Shown here piece by piece: positions 23,605 through 33,144 of a DNA stretch of 53,208 bases. How positions within the stretch are numbered: position 1 is the first letter of the stretch; every line of letters begins with the position of its first letter. The position numbers and the translations under genes were made by a program. Origin of the DNA: Bacteroidales bacterium. Lineage in GTDB: Bacteria > Bacteroidota > Bacteroidia > Bacteroidales > Marinilabiliaceae. The notes beneath the pieces are model-generated. The model was not told the DNA's origin and made no database searches. It saw only the letters and a program-made list of their open reading frames with translations. The stretch covers positions 1 through 53,208 of the forward strand of contig JAKSLE010000017.1 of NCBI GenBank assembly GCA_024401365.1. The letters are read 5' to 3'.

Positions 23605-25704
23605 TTATTTTAGCCATTTATCGAGCCACTTGTAAAACTCTCTGTGCCAAACGATACTATTCTGAGGCTTCTGTACCCAATGGCATTCGTCAGGGAAATA
23701 GAGGAACTCGGCAGGTATGCCCTTCATGACGGCAGTATTGTATGCAGCCATACCTTGGGTATATGGGATACGAAAATCCTTTTCGCCATGGATGACCATT
23801 ATAGGAGTGTCCCAATTATTGACAAAGAGGTGAGGCGACTCCTTATAGCTCTTCATAGCGGCGGCATTATCCTTCTCCCAAAAGGCTCCTTTGAGGTCCC
23901 AATTCGTAAAGAACGACTCCTCTGTAGTAGCGTACATCTGGTCGAAATTGAATATGCCACAATGAGAAATAAATGCCTTGAATCGCTTGTCATGGTGACC
24001 GGCGAGCCAGTAGATAGAGAATCCACCATAGCTAGCACCTACGGCACCTAGTCGGTTTGCATCAACATAAGGTTCTGCTGCCACTGCATCGATAGCCGAC
24101 AGATAGTCCTTCATATTCTGTCCGCCATAGTCGCCACTGATCTGCTCGTTCCATTCTTTGCCAAATCCAGGCAGGCCTCTGCGGTTAGGTGCTACGATGA
24201 TATAATCGTTGGCAGCCATGAGAGCGAAATTCCAACGTGTAGACCAGAACTGGCTAACAGTGCTTTGTGGCCCACCCTGACAATACAGAAGGGCAGGGTA
24301 TTGCTTAGACTTGTCAAAATGTGGAGGATAGATGACCCATACCAGCATCTGCTTATCATCTGTAGTCTTGACCCATCTCTCTTCGACTGTGCATTTGTCT
24401 ATATATGCGAGACGCTCATCATTGATGTGTGATAATTGCACTGATTCGCCGTTAGCACTGTTGACTGAAAAGATTTCTGTAGGTGTGGTCATAGACTGGC
24501 GACATGCTATCAGTTGCCCATCACTCGTACATGATGCCAACGAAGTATAGTCGGCTACATCATTAGTAACTTTCGTTATCTCCCTAGATGCGATATTGAG
24601 TTTGAATATAGCCTCCTTAGCATGCTCATCTGCGATGAACCATATAGTATTATTATCCTTTGGATCAAGGATAAATGACGCTGCACTTAGTTCTGTCTCT
24701 GCGAAAAGGTTTGAGACCTCACCGGTTGCAAGATCCATCATCATGATTCTGTCCTGATCGCTCTCGTAGCCGTCGTGCTCCATGCTCTGCCAGTATAATT
24801 TAGAGCCATCGGCAGAATATTGAGGGCACTTGTCGTATCCCGTATTGAAGCCGGTCAGGCAGCGAGTCTCACCACTCTCGAGAGAGTATGTATATATGTT
24901 GGAGTTGGTGCTGAAAGCACTGGCTTTCCCCTGAAGTTTCTTGCTTGTGTATGCTATGGTCTTGCCATCTGGCGACCAAGTAATTTCCTCTATGCCTCCG
25001 AATGGCATCTGTGGGGCATGATATGGTTCCCCTTCCATAAGGTCAATGGCTTTGCCGGTAGCTATTCCATTGGCATCAAGAGATTGAACGAATATGTGGT
25101 TGTACTTGCCGTCGGCCCATGCGTTCCAATGTCTGTACATCAGATCGGTCTCTATACGAGCATTGGCCAATGGCATGTCTGGGTGGATATCGTGAATATC
25201 CTGGTCCAACTTAACGCGTTGAACGAAAAGAATGTGCTTCATGTCGGGAGCGTAGCTAAAAGTTTCTATGCCTCCCTCAATATTGGTAATCTGACGGATA
25301 TTAGTCCCCGAGAGTGACATCTCGAAAACCTGAGGTTCGTCGGATTTAGAAGCGAGGTAGCATATAGCCTTCCCGTCGGGACGCCATGCTACCTCGTATT
25401 CGTTCTCTTTTGTAAGTGCTATACATTGCATCTCTCCACCTGCTGCTGGCATGGTGTAGATATCTGTGAACGACGAGTTCTTCTGTATGTCGGTATATGC
25501 TATGGTAAAGAGCAGTGTAGTGCCATCGGGCGAAAGGACAGGAGAACTTACTCTACCCATCGACCATAGATCTTCGGGTGTGAGCGAGTGCTGAGTCTTG
25601 TTTACCGCTGGAACCGCAAAGTCGTTGCTAGCATTGTTACCGTTATTACATGATGAAGCTATCGCCATGATCGACAACAGATATGATGCAATATAAGTGC
25701 GCAT
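23605..25704 (-). CDS. S9 family serine peptidase (DPP-type prolyl oligopeptidase family)
   Basis: A 699-residue exported peptidase with a lipoprotein-like signal (MAIASSC, Cys19). The N-terminal two thirds form a beta-propeller (SPDGTTLLFTIAY, WRPDGKAICYLAS, WSPDGKTIAYTSKK, YSADGSKLYW). The C-terminal alpha/beta-hydrolase domain has PALLYCQGGPQS, the nucleophile motif G-A-S-Y-G-G, GEKDFRIPYTQGMA with the catalytic Asp, and DECHWVQKPQN with the catalytic His. This layout fits DPP5-like peptidases that release dipeptides during protein breakdown in the periplasm or at the surface. It lies between a small conserved gene (6 bp upstream) and the nucleotidase genes. Confidence 0.9.
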   Translation of the reverse strand: MRTYIASYLLSIMAIASSCNNGNNASNDFAVPAVNKTQHSLTPEDLWSMGRVSSPVLSPDGTTLLFTIAYTDIQKNSSFTDIYTMPAAGGEMQCIALTKENEYEVAWRPDGKAICYLASKSDEPQVFEMSLSGTNIRQITNIEGGIETFSYAPDMKHILFVQRVKLDQDIHDIHPDMPLANARIETDLMYRHWNAWADGKYNHIFVQSLDANGIATGKAIDLMEGEPYHAPQMPFGGIEEITWSPDGKTIAYTSKKLQGKASAFSTNSNIYTYSLESGETRCLTGFNTGYDKCPQYSADGSKLYWQSMEHDGYESDQDRIMMMDLATGEVSNLFAETELSAASFILDPKDNNTIWFIADEHAKEAIFKLNIASREITKVTNDVADYTSLASCTSDGQLIACRQSMTTPTEIFSVNSANGESVQLSHINDERLAYIDKCTVEERWVKTTDDKQMLVWVIYPPHFDKSKQYPALLYCQGGPQSTVSQFWSTRWNFALMAANDYIIVAPNRRGLPGFGKEWNEQISGDYGGQNMKDYLSAIDAVAAEPYVDANRLGAVGASYGGFSIYWLAGHHDKRFKAFISHCGIFNFDQMYATTEESFFTNWDLKGAFWEKDNAAAMKSYKESPHLFVNNWDTPIMVIHGEKDFRIPYTQGMAAYNTAVMKGIPAEFLYFPDECHWVQKPQNSIVWHREFYKWLDKWLK

Positions 25705-25710
25705 TACGTA

Positions 25711-25968
25711 TTATTTAAGTTCTGCAACCTTTGATACGATAGCAGAATACTTCTCTGTCATATCCTTTACAGCAGCTGAAACAGCAGCCTTGCCCTGTGT
25801 AGCATTAGCAGCATGAATAGCCTCGTTGTAGAAGTTGAAAACCTCAGCCTTGATAGCGTCAGTCTTCTCTGCATCTGTATTCTCAAGCTGGTACTTGAGC
25901 TCGAGGATTGTTAGAAGGTCATCAGCCATGTACGCGATGTTCTTCTTGAGTGTTCTACGATTTGCCAT
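25711..25968 (-). CDS. Small conserved helical protein, 85 residues
   Basis: A short, Ala/Lys/Glu-rich cytoplasmic protein (MANRRTLKKNIAYMADDLLT, then ILELKYQLENTDAEKTDAIK and AVKDMTEKYSAIVSKVAELK). It looks like a three- or four-helix bundle. I recall similar small proteins in many Bacteroidales, with no known function. A good promoter (26007-26038) and a regular codon use suggest solid expression. It leads an apparent operon with the S9 peptidase and the split nucleotidase. Confidence 0.8.
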   Translation of the reverse strand: MANRRTLKKNIAYMADDLLTILELKYQLENTDAEKTDAIKAEVFNFYNEAIHAANATQGKAAVSAAVKDMTEKYSAIVSKVAELK

Positions 25969-26006
25969 ACTTTTTTATTTTTAATTGTTACGTTTTATAC
26001 TATTTA

Positions 26007-26038
26007 CAAATATATGGATAAGTTTTGCATAATGCAAT
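26007..26038 (-). promoter_or_regulatory. Promoter of the 85-residue gene and peptidase/nucleotidase operon
   Basis: On the minus strand ATTG (26038-26035), 20 bp, then TATATTTG (26014-26007): a good -33/-7 pair, 38 bp from the start codon. Confidence 0.65.
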
Positions 26039-26040
26039 TA

Positions 26041-27507
26041 TCACACACTGAACTTAGGCTCGCAAGTCAGATTGATGCCGAGTCTCTTGAATACTCTCTC
26101 GTCAACAGAAGAGAGTATAACTGACGAGTGTACCTCGCAACCCTTGAGTTTGCTGAGTTGTTCCATTGCAACTTCTGCCAATGGGTTGGTAGTAGCGCTG
26201 ATTGACAATGCAATAAGTGTCTCGTCGGTATGCAATCTTGGGTTCCTGTTGCCTAAATGGTCGGTCTTTAAATGCTGGATAGGGTCAAGAATCACAGGTG
26301 CCATCAAGTGCATTTCGTCGGGAACATTGCCCAGAATCTTCAATGCATTGAGGAGCAACGCCGATGAAGCACCAAGCAAATCGGTTGTCTTGCCAGTTAC
26401 AATAGTGCCATCTGGCAACTCCATAGCAGCTGCTGGGTTGCCCGATTCCTTCTCTTTTGCCAGGGCTGGTGCTACTGTAGTCCTGTTTTCTGGGTTAACA
26501 CCTGCTTTTCTCATGAGCAACTTGAGTTTGTTGACAACATCTTCGTTGCATTTGCCCTGCTTGTGTTCGCAAGCACCGATATAATATCTGCGAATAATCT
26601 CTTGCTTAGAAGCCTCCTTGACTACCTCGTCATCGCAGATACAGTTGCCAACCATGTTCACACCCATGTCTGTAGGTGACTTGTAAGGACACTTGCCCAT
26701 AATCTTCTCAAATAAAGCATCAAGAATAGGGAATGCCTCTACATCGCGATTGTAATTGACAGTAGTCTTGCCATATGCCTCAAGGTGGAATGGGTCAATC
26801 ATGTTGACATCATTCAAATCTGCAGTAGCAGCCTCGTAAGCAAGGTTGACAGGATGGTTGAGCGCAATGTTCCAGATAGGGAATGTCTCGAATTTGGCGT
26901 AACCTGCCTTTATGCCTCTGTGATACTCGTGGTAAACCTGACTTAGACAAGTAGCTAATTTTCCTGAACCTGGACCTGGGGCTGTGACAACTACCAATTC
27001 TCTGGATGTCTCTACGTAGTCGTTCTTGCCAAAACCCATCTCGCTTACTACACGTGATGTATTTGACGGATATCCCTCGATGGTAAAGTGGTGATATACA
27101 CGGATGCCCATGCTCTCAAGTCGCGACTGGAAGGCTAATGCCAATGGCTGGTTGTTGAAGCGAGTCAGTACAACGCTCGATACGTACAATCCAAATCCTC
27201 TGAAAACACCGATTAAGCGAATAACATCTAGGTCGTAGGTTATACCAAGGTCTCCTCTGATTTTGTTCTTCTCAATGTCATCTGCATTGATGGCGATTAC
27301 CATTTCAACCTTGTCCTTCAGTTGCAGCAACATCTGAAGCTTACTGTCAGGCTGAAAACCTGGGAGAACGCGAGAGGCATGATTGTCATCATATAACTTG
27401 CCTCCAAACTCGAGGTACAATTTACCTCCAAACTGCGAAATGCGCTCTCTGATGTGCTCCGATTGCATCTGCAGGTATTTGTCATTGTCAAAACCTATCT
27501 GTTTCAT
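26041..27507 (-). CDS. DUF1846 family protein
   Basis: A 488-residue cytoplasmic protein that matches the DUF1846 family throughout: MKQIGFDNDKYLQMQSEHI at the start, LYLEFGGKLYDDNHASRVLPGF (read in parts), VVTAPGPGSGKLATCLSQVYHE (a P-loop-like Gly-rich turn, read in parts) and the C-terminal MAPVILDPIQHLKTDHLG. Function is not established; the Gly-rich G-P-G-S-G-K-L segment suggests nucleotide or phosphate binding. Length is close to normal (about 490-500). Confidence 0.9.
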   Translation of the reverse strand: MKQIGFDNDKYLQMQSEHIRERISQFGGKLYLEFGGKLYDDNHASRVLPGFQPDSKLQMLLQLKDKVEMVIAINADDIEKNKIRGDLGITYDLDVIRLIGVFRGFGLYVSSVVLTRFNNQPLALAFQSRLESMGIRVYHHFTIEGYPSNTSRVVSEMGFGKNDYVETSRELVVVTAPGPGSGKLATCLSQVYHEYHRGIKAGYAKFETFPIWNIALNHPVNLAYEAATADLNDVNMIDPFHLEAYGKTTVNYNRDVEAFPILDALFEKIMGKCPYKSPTDMGVNMVGNCICDDEVVKEASKQEIIRRYYIGACEHKQGKCNEDVVNKLKLLMRKAGVNPENRTTVAPALAKEKESGNPAAAMELPDGTIVTGKTTDLLGASSALLLNALKILGNVPDEMHLMAPVILDPIQHLKTDHLGNRNPRLHTDETLIALSISATTNPLAEVAMEQLSKLKGCEVHSSVILSSVDERVFKRLGINLTCEPKFSV

Positions 27508-27543
27508 TCCTTTATATATTGTGCGATGCTTTAAATCGGGTTA

Positions 27544-27551
27544 CAAAGTTA
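27544..27551 (-). promoter_or_regulatory. -7 promoter element of the DUF1846 gene
   Basis: TAACTTTG on the minus strand (27551-27544), 36 bp before the start codon. A possible CAAA-complement -33 box lies about 24 bp away, further than usual. Confidence 0.45.
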
Positions 27552-27590
27552 GTCATTTATACCCAAAAATTCGCACAAAGAATGTAAAAA

Positions 27591-29093
27591 CTATCGATAG
27601 AATTTTGCCTGCTGAGGGTCGTGTTTCACTCTTGCTGCTATCTCTTGAGGGGAGACTTCCACAGGAGTCTGTATAAATTCTGGTATATTATAGCTACGTT
27701 GCAAATACTTGTTGTGCAATGGATTTTTCTGAGGTAGTACGAATGGCTTGTGCTCCAGCCCATTATCGTCAATATACGAGAAGTATGGTCTGGTATAAGC
27801 TCCGTCTTCTCGGCGAGAACTTACTGCCATCCATTTGCCGTTGCTGCTCCAACTGTGGTAACTCTCAACATCGCCACTGTTCAGCCCATCCATATATCTG
27901 CCATCGTCTGTTGCGACATCAATCTGGTAAATGTCAGCATCTCTATGCCATATATGGAAAACGCCGAAAGAGCCTAATGTCACAATCAGATATTTACCGT
28001 CTGGAGAGAATCTGGGTAATGTGGCGCTCAAGCCCTTCTCTTTGTAATACCTACTAGTCATGGTGTCAGCTTTGAGCACCATCTCTTCTTCTCCGAACGA
28101 TCTGGTTTCGGCGTGGAATTTTCGTCGTACAATATTGTATTTGAGTTTGTAGAAGTTGTCCCTTAGCTCATCCCAAACCTTGCCTTCTGGAGCTGTGGTC
28201 TGATAATCGGCCTTGGAATAATATAGCCACTCACCGTCGGGAGTCCAGGTAGGGTAGCACTCAAACTCCTTAGTTCCCACACTTACAGGATATACCGTAT
28301 TCGTCTCTATATCGTAAAGAATCATATCGCTGGTTTCATCCTGAACCTCAACTTTATTCTTGTCCAAGGTATGGAATACCTGTCCGGTTTTGTTGATGGA
28401 GTATGCTATAAGATTCTCTGTAGGGTGCCAAGCTGGATATACACCTGCGCTTAGTGTAGAGTCGGTCTTGAGATTAATCTTATTGACCTTGCCGTCTCTT
28501 ACCAAGACTGTTCCACCATATGCAGCACGGGTATGAAACTGAAATTCTTTGCCATTGTAGTTGTGAAATGAATGGCAATTGATACATTGAGCATTCTCAT
28601 CTGTACTTGCCATGCGGGTATCGTATATTATCCTCTCCTCCCACGACGTAAGGTCTCTTTGGTTGATACTGAGGTCGGCGTATGAAATATAGCCAGGCGA
28701 AACCAGACGGTAGGCCATATAGTGATCTATCTCTTCGTTTATAACGGTAACATTCCACGGAGAACATTTGTACCATACCCCATCTTTCTTCAGATATATT
28801 TCGAATGTTATCTCACCTCCCTCGGCAATGAGATCATGCCAATCGTCAATATCGGGTACAAAATCTTGCCCATCTATCGCAATCTGCTTATCTCCCTTCT
28901 TGGCAACTGTTACATAATTATCAGCATCGCTGAAAATATGGAATGTCAATGGCGCAATATTGCAAGGTATGTATACGTCGCGATAGTCGGGGTATGTATC
29001 TACACTTTCTTGCAATTCAGTATACTCTTCAGGTATGCTGATAGTGCAAGAGACCATAATGAGTATGCTGAATATGAATGATAAAAATCTCAT
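27591..29093 (-). CDS. TolB-like beta-propeller lipoprotein with a CxxCH motif
   Basis: A 500-residue lipoprotein (start MRFLSFIFSILIMVSC, Cys16). Residues 25-125 form a beta-sandwich-like region. C170-I-N-C-H174 is a canonical heme c attachment motif. Residues 215-480 carry TolB/WD40-like propeller blades: YPAWHPTENLIAYS, YPTWTPDGEWLYYS, LPRFSPDGKYLIVT, YHSWSSNGKWMAVSS. I recall such Bacteroides proteins being annotated vaguely as cytochrome c biosynthesis or TolB family; the function is unknown. The ATG chosen at 29093 overlaps the stop of the DUF6057 gene (ATGA), which supports it over the longer frame to 29150. Confidence 0.82.
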   Translation of the reverse strand: MRFLSFIFSILIMVSCTISIPEEYTELQESVDTYPDYRDVYIPCNIAPLTFHIFSDADNYVTVAKKGDKQIAIDGQDFVPDIDDWHDLIAEGGEITFEIYLKKDGVWYKCSPWNVTVINEEIDHYMAYRLVSPGYISYADLSINQRDLTSWEERIIYDTRMASTDENAQCINCHSFHNYNGKEFQFHTRAAYGGTVLVRDGKVNKINLKTDSTLSAGVYPAWHPTENLIAYSINKTGQVFHTLDKNKVEVQDETSDMILYDIETNTVYPVSVGTKEFECYPTWTPDGEWLYYSKADYQTTAPEGKVWDELRDNFYKLKYNIVRRKFHAETRSFGEEEMVLKADTMTSRYYKEKGLSATLPRFSPDGKYLIVTLGSFGVFHIWHRDADIYQIDVATDDGRYMDGLNSGDVESYHSWSSNGKWMAVSSRREDGAYTRPYFSYIDDNGLEHKPFVLPQKNPLHNKYLQRSYNIPEFIQTPVEVSPQEIAARVKHDPQQAKFYR

Positions 29094-30880
29094 ATTATTC
29101 CTCGATTTAGGGTGTAGTAATAATAGTAAGTCCGCCCGAATTGCTGCCATAGAGTAGCAGCTTGTTGGTCGCTTGGCAGATGCTCTGTATGCTGGTATGC
29201 ACTTTTGAATAATTCGAAAGTGCGTACTACTTCTTCCGAATATGGTTGGTTGAGCATCTCTTCATTGTTGTCTAGTGTCGCCATCAGAAGAGCAGCCTCT
29301 TGATAGTGCTTTGGTATTTCCACAATATCCCTGTTGAGCTGTACGTATTGTATAAATCTCTCCATGAATAGTTTATGGTCTCGCCTTATCATGGCAGAAA
29401 TCATACCGAATTCTTGTATCTTGCTGTCATTCACTTTGCATCCTGCATAATAGTCATATATATTATCGGATGTATTGCCGTTTTCAACTTCAAGGGAATT
29501 GCGGTAGTTTATCAATGAGCGTATCCACATTATCTCCTTGTCCTCTTTTATGAGCGCAGGATTCTTGGCTAGTGAATAATAATATTCGGCCCACTCTTTG
29601 TGGAACATCGTCTGTCGCAATAGGTTGAGGTATCTCAAGGCTAGTTGATGTTCTCCTACTGTTATCGCGCTCTTGGCAAAGTTTTTTAATCCTTCAACGT
29701 CCCACCCATAAGTGATACAGGTCTCCATAGCCCACCTATAGGTAAAATAGGGCATACCAGCATAGTAGTACTGCTGGGCACCACAAATAGGAGGTAAGTT
29801 CAACTCGTATGGCGCTTTGGATTTTTGTGTCTCGTTGGTATAGCTGAAAGCGTAATCGCCCAACTTCCCGGTTCTCCACAGTGCCATATTTCTGGCAAAG
29901 ACTATCTGTCTGGTAGGGTTAAAGGCCTTTTTACTCTCATTTACAATGTTCAATACCTCATACCAGTCTCCTTGGTCCATCGCCTTGGAGATCTGAAGTT
30001 CACGTCTGAAATTGTTGTTGCTGAAGTTGCACTTGAAGACAACCCCCAGTGATAGCAGAGCCACCCCACAAGCGACGTACATCTTAATCTTGTCAGTGAA
30101 GGTCAACTTGCTGATTATCGGAAGTAAAAGTCCAACGAGAAGTCCCACATATGGTATGACATATACCGATTGCCAATCTTTTGCTAAGTATAGTCCAGGC
30201 AACGCAGCATATATCATCTGTTCCATCATTACCGTAGCATGAGTATGGTAATATACCAGGCAGGCTATGTACGATGTGACGCCGGATAGTACTATATTTA
30301 CTATGTAACGCTCCGACCAGATGGCCATAATGAGTGGCGCTAATATGCCATACGCTCCCATGGTTGGGTACCCCACAAAGGCAAAGAGCACAACTAACGC
30401 GCTCTGCCAGTAGCCTTTCAATAGCGATGTCAGATATACCAAAATGGAAATGACAAGTACCGCTAGGGTAGGTACCACAAGAAGTCCTTGTAATTTCATG
30501 ATAAACAGCGAGTATCCTATCTGTGCTATAGTACAATATAGCGATATGGGAACTAGCGCTAGTAGCCCGATATGTTCCCACTTCAGCCTCATGCCTTTAG
30601 CAAGTAGCCATACAGATGCTGTCCACATAGCCACTAGTATTGCTATTCCTAAAACGGGATGGTAAAAAAATTGTGTCAGATATGCAGCAGCGTATGTAAG
30701 CCAACCACCAGGAACGGCAGTCGATTCGTTCCAGAATTGTGCAGTAGGCAGAAAAAGACTTTGCTCTTGCGCCCTGAACAGGAAATCTGTGTGTTGCAAA
30801 AGCAGCAGAATGCCCATAGCGACAATAATTAGCCATGACAAACTATAAGGCAAATATTTTATTATGTCTTTATATTTCAT
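29090..30880 (-). CDS. DUF6057 family membrane protein
   Basis: A 596-residue protein with about ten membrane segments in the first 280 residues (SLSWLIIVAMGILLLL, VLGIAILVAMWTASVWLLA, LLVVPTLAVLVISILVYLTSLL read in parts, and others). A long soluble C-terminal part of about 310 residues is rich in Tyr, Asn and helices and may hold TPR-like repeats (YYYAGMPYFTYRWAMETCITYG, read in parts; QLALRYLNLLRQ). This corresponds to what I recall as DUF6057, whose function is unknown. It is translationally coupled to the CxxCH lipoprotein, so the two probably act together in the envelope. Confidence 0.85.
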   Translation of the reverse strand: MKYKDIIKYLPYSLSWLIIVAMGILLLLQHTDFLFRAQEQSLFLPTAQFWNESTAVPGGWLTYAAAYLTQFFYHPVLGIAILVAMWTASVWLLAKGMRLKWEHIGLLALVPISLYCTIAQIGYSLFIMKLQGLLVVPTLAVLVISILVYLTSLLKGYWQSALVVLFAFVGYPTMGAYGILAPLIMAIWSERYIVNIVLSGVTSYIACLVYYHTHATVMMEQMIYAALPGLYLAKDWQSVYVIPYVGLLVGLLLPIISKLTFTDKIKMYVACGVALLSLGVVFKCNFSNNNFRRELQISKAMDQGDWYEVLNIVNESKKAFNPTRQIVFARNMALWRTGKLGDYAFSYTNETQKSKAPYELNLPPICGAQQYYYAGMPYFTYRWAMETCITYGWDVEGLKNFAKSAITVGEHQLALRYLNLLRQTMFHKEWAEYYYSLAKNPALIKEDKEIMWIRSLINYRNSLEVENGNTSDNIYDYYAGCKVNDSKIQEFGMISAMIRRDHKLFMERFIQYVQLNRDIVEIPKHYQEAALLMATLDNNEEMLNQPYSEEVVRTFELFKSAYQHTEHLPSDQQAATLWQQFGRTYYYYYTLNRGII

Positions 30881-30930
30881 TTTGTCAATACTAATGTCTA
30901 TGTCGGCATTCTTAATTTTTTTAAGGGAAT

Positions 30931-32079
30931 TTACAATGTTCCCTTGGTGCTAGGTAACTGATACTTATATATATCTCTCTTCACGGCCATCTTGATGCTC
31001 TTGGCCAATGCCTTGAATATACCTTCTATCTTGTGATGCTCATTCTGACCCTCGGCCTTGATGTTAAGGTTCATTTTTGCAGCGTCAGAGAAACTCTTGA
31101 AGAAGTGTAGGAACATCTCAGTAGGCATGTCACCTATCTTCTCTCTCTTGAACTCAGCATCCCATACAAGCCATGGTCTGCCTCCAAAATCCAATGCTAC
31201 AGAGCACAGACAGTCGTCCATAGGCAGACAGAAGCCATATCGCTCAATGCCTCTCTTGTCTCCTAGTGCCTTTAATACGCACTCTCCTAGAGCAATAGCA
31301 GTATCTTCCATGGTGTGGTGCTCGTCTACATTGAGGTCACCCTTAACCTTAATGGTCAAATCGCTCAATGAGTGCTTGCCAATCTGCTCTAGCATATGGT
31401 CAAAGAATCCCAACCCTGTCGATATGTCACATTTGCCTGTGCCATCGAGGTTTATCTCTACAAATATATCTGTCTCTTTTGTGGTGCGCTGTACACGTGC
31501 TGTGCGCTCACCCGCAAAGAGTAGTTCTGATATCTGATTCCAAGACTCAACATATGTCACACCGTCAGGCATGGCTCCAAGCTCGTGTGCTGAAGATGAT
31601 TCGCTCTTACCTTCAATATTTGTAAGTTCGGGATTTGAGATAATCAACGCCTTGCAGCCTAGGTTGCGCGCCAACTGTGCATCTGTCTCTCTGTCTCCTA
31701 TCACATAGCAGTTGGCCATGTCTATCTCAGGATTGTTGATGTATTCTGTCAACATGCCTGTCCCTGGCTTCCTGTTAGGGTGGTTGTCTTCTGGATAGTG
31801 CTCGTCTATCTTTTGAGCGGCGAACTTAATGCCCTCACCCTCAAGTGTCTGCATAATCAGACGGTGCAATGGCTCAAATTTCTCCGTTGGATTGGCTGGG
31901 GTGCCAAGTCCGTCTTGATTGCTGACTAGTACCAACTCAAAGTCCAATTTCTGAGCGATGAACGATAAGTTTCTCATCATGCCTGGAACGAAGACCAACT
32001 TCTCTAAGCTGTCTATCTGTTCGTCTGCTGGCTCCTTGATGAGCGTTCCGTCTCTGTCTATAAATAGTATTCTTTTCAT
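30931..32079 (-). CDS. hisB: Histidinol-phosphatase / imidazoleglycerol-phosphate dehydratase
   Basis: A bifunctional enzyme for two steps of histidine synthesis. Residues 1-165 are the HAD-type histidinol-phosphatase ([12 protein letters not shown] with D8 and D10; [25 protein letters not shown]). Residues 190-382 are the dehydratase, with metal-binding motifs [28 protein letters not shown] and [16 protein letters not shown]. Length, 382 residues, is normal. It is the third gene of hisDCB on this strand, 6 bp after hisC. A small inverted repeat at its 3' end (30923-30945) is not followed by a T-run. Confidence 0.95.
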   Translation of the reverse strand: MKRILFIDRDGTLIKEPADEQIDSLEKLVFVPGMMRNLSFIAQKLDFELVLVSNQDGLGTPANPTEKFEPLHRLIMQTLEGEGIKFAAQKIDEHYPEDNHPNRKPGTGMLTEYINNPEIDMANCYVIGDRETDAQLARNLGCKALIISNPELTNIEGKSESSSAHELGAMPDGVTYVESWNQISELLFAGERTARVQRTTKETDIFVEINLDGTGKCDISTGLGFFDHMLEQIGKHSLSDLTIKVKGDLNVDEHHTMEDTAIALGECVLKALGDKRGIERYGFCLPMDDCLCSVALDFGGRPWLVWDAEFKREKIGDMPTEMFLHFFKSFSDAAKMNLNIKAEGQNEHHKIEGIFKALAKSIKMAVKRDIYKYQLPSTKGTL

Positions 32080-32085
32080 CGCCTT

Positions 32086-33108
32086 TTATTGGATTTCGCT
32101 TAGTAATATGTCGTTTTCTTCTGGTGTGCCTACTGTTATGCGGAGACAGTTATGACAGAGTGTGACGCTCGTCCTGTTTCTTGTTACTATCTCTTTGTCT
32201 GCTAGTTCTTTGTACATCGCATTGGCATCGTCTACTTCTACTAGAAGGAAGTTGGCATCGCTAGGGTAGACTTTCTTGACCTTCGATTTCTTGAGTAGAG
32301 CCTCTGCTAAGCGGGCCCTCTGCTCTAGGATAATCTTTACTTGCTTCTCTTTTTCTGCTATCTCATCAAGTTTCTTGAAGACAAATTCTTGAGTCAATAG
32401 GTTGATATTGTATGGATACTTAACTTTGTTGAAGTAGCTTATTATCTCTTCCGAAGCAAAGGCCATGCCGCATCTTACACCAGCTAACCCCCATGCCTTG
32501 GAGAATGTCTGAAGCACAATGAGGTTTTTATATTTGTCAAGGCTGTTCAACCACGATTCTTCTGATGAAAAATCAGCGTATGCCTCGTCAATGACTACAA
32601 TGCCCTCAAATTTGTTGAGTATCTTCTCTATCTCTGCTCTGTTGAGTAGGTTGCCCGATGGGTTGTTTGGCGAACATAGCCATATTACATGCGTATTGGC
32701 ATCTACAGCAGCTAATACCTTGTCGGCATTCAACTTGAAGCCTTCGTCTAGGACAACTTTCTTGTACTCTACATTGTTGATGTCGGCACATACGCCATAC
32801 ATACCGTAACTTGGTGCTATGGCTACCGCATTGTCTTTTTGCGGCTCAGTGAATATCCTGTATACCAAGTCTATAGGCTCGTCCGAACCATTGCCTAGCA
32901 TTATCTGTGTAGGTCTTACACCTTTTATCTTGGCAATTTTCTCCTTCAATGCCCACTGCAATGGGTCTGGGTAACGGTTATACCCATTCTGAAAGGGATT
33001 CTCATTGGCATCCACAAAAACTCGTGCGTTGCCTTTGAATTCGTCCCTGGCACAACTGTATGGCGCAAGGGCGAGTATGTTTTGACGAATATATTTCTCT
33101 AAGTTCAT
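32086..33108 (-). CDS. hisC: Histidinol-phosphate aminotransferase
   Basis: A PLP-dependent class I/II aminotransferase converting imidazole-acetol phosphate and glutamate to histidinol phosphate. The 340-residue protein shows ENPFQNGYNRYPDPLQ, ILGNGSDE-type MLGNGSDEPIDLV, PSYGMYG, CSPNNPSGNLL, VIDEAYADFS and the PLP lysine in TFSKAWGLAGVRCG. The C-terminal arginine region is VTLCHNCLRITVGTPEEN. It lies 36 bp after hisD and 6 bp before hisB. Confidence 0.95.
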   Translation of the reverse strand: MNLEKYIRQNILALAPYSCARDEFKGNARVFVDANENPFQNGYNRYPDPLQWALKEKIAKIKGVRPTQIMLGNGSDEPIDLVYRIFTEPQKDNAVAIAPSYGMYGVCADINNVEYKKVVLDEGFKLNADKVLAAVDANTHVIWLCSPNNPSGNLLNRAEIEKILNKFEGIVVIDEAYADFSSEESWLNSLDKYKNLIVLQTFSKAWGLAGVRCGMAFASEEIISYFNKVKYPYNINLLTQEFVFKKLDEIAEKEKQVKIILEQRARLAEALLKKSKVKKVYPSDANFLLVEVDDANAMYKELADKEIVTRNRTSVTLCHNCLRITVGTPEENDILLSEIQ

Positions 33109-33144
33109 GGTGATTCAGTAATTAAAGGGTTAAAATCACAACTC

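Noticed and set aside
30923-30945. AAGGGAA/TTCCCTT inverted repeat at the 3' end of hisB as a terminator
   Set aside because: On the minus strand it is followed by an A run, not a T run, so it is not a standard terminator.
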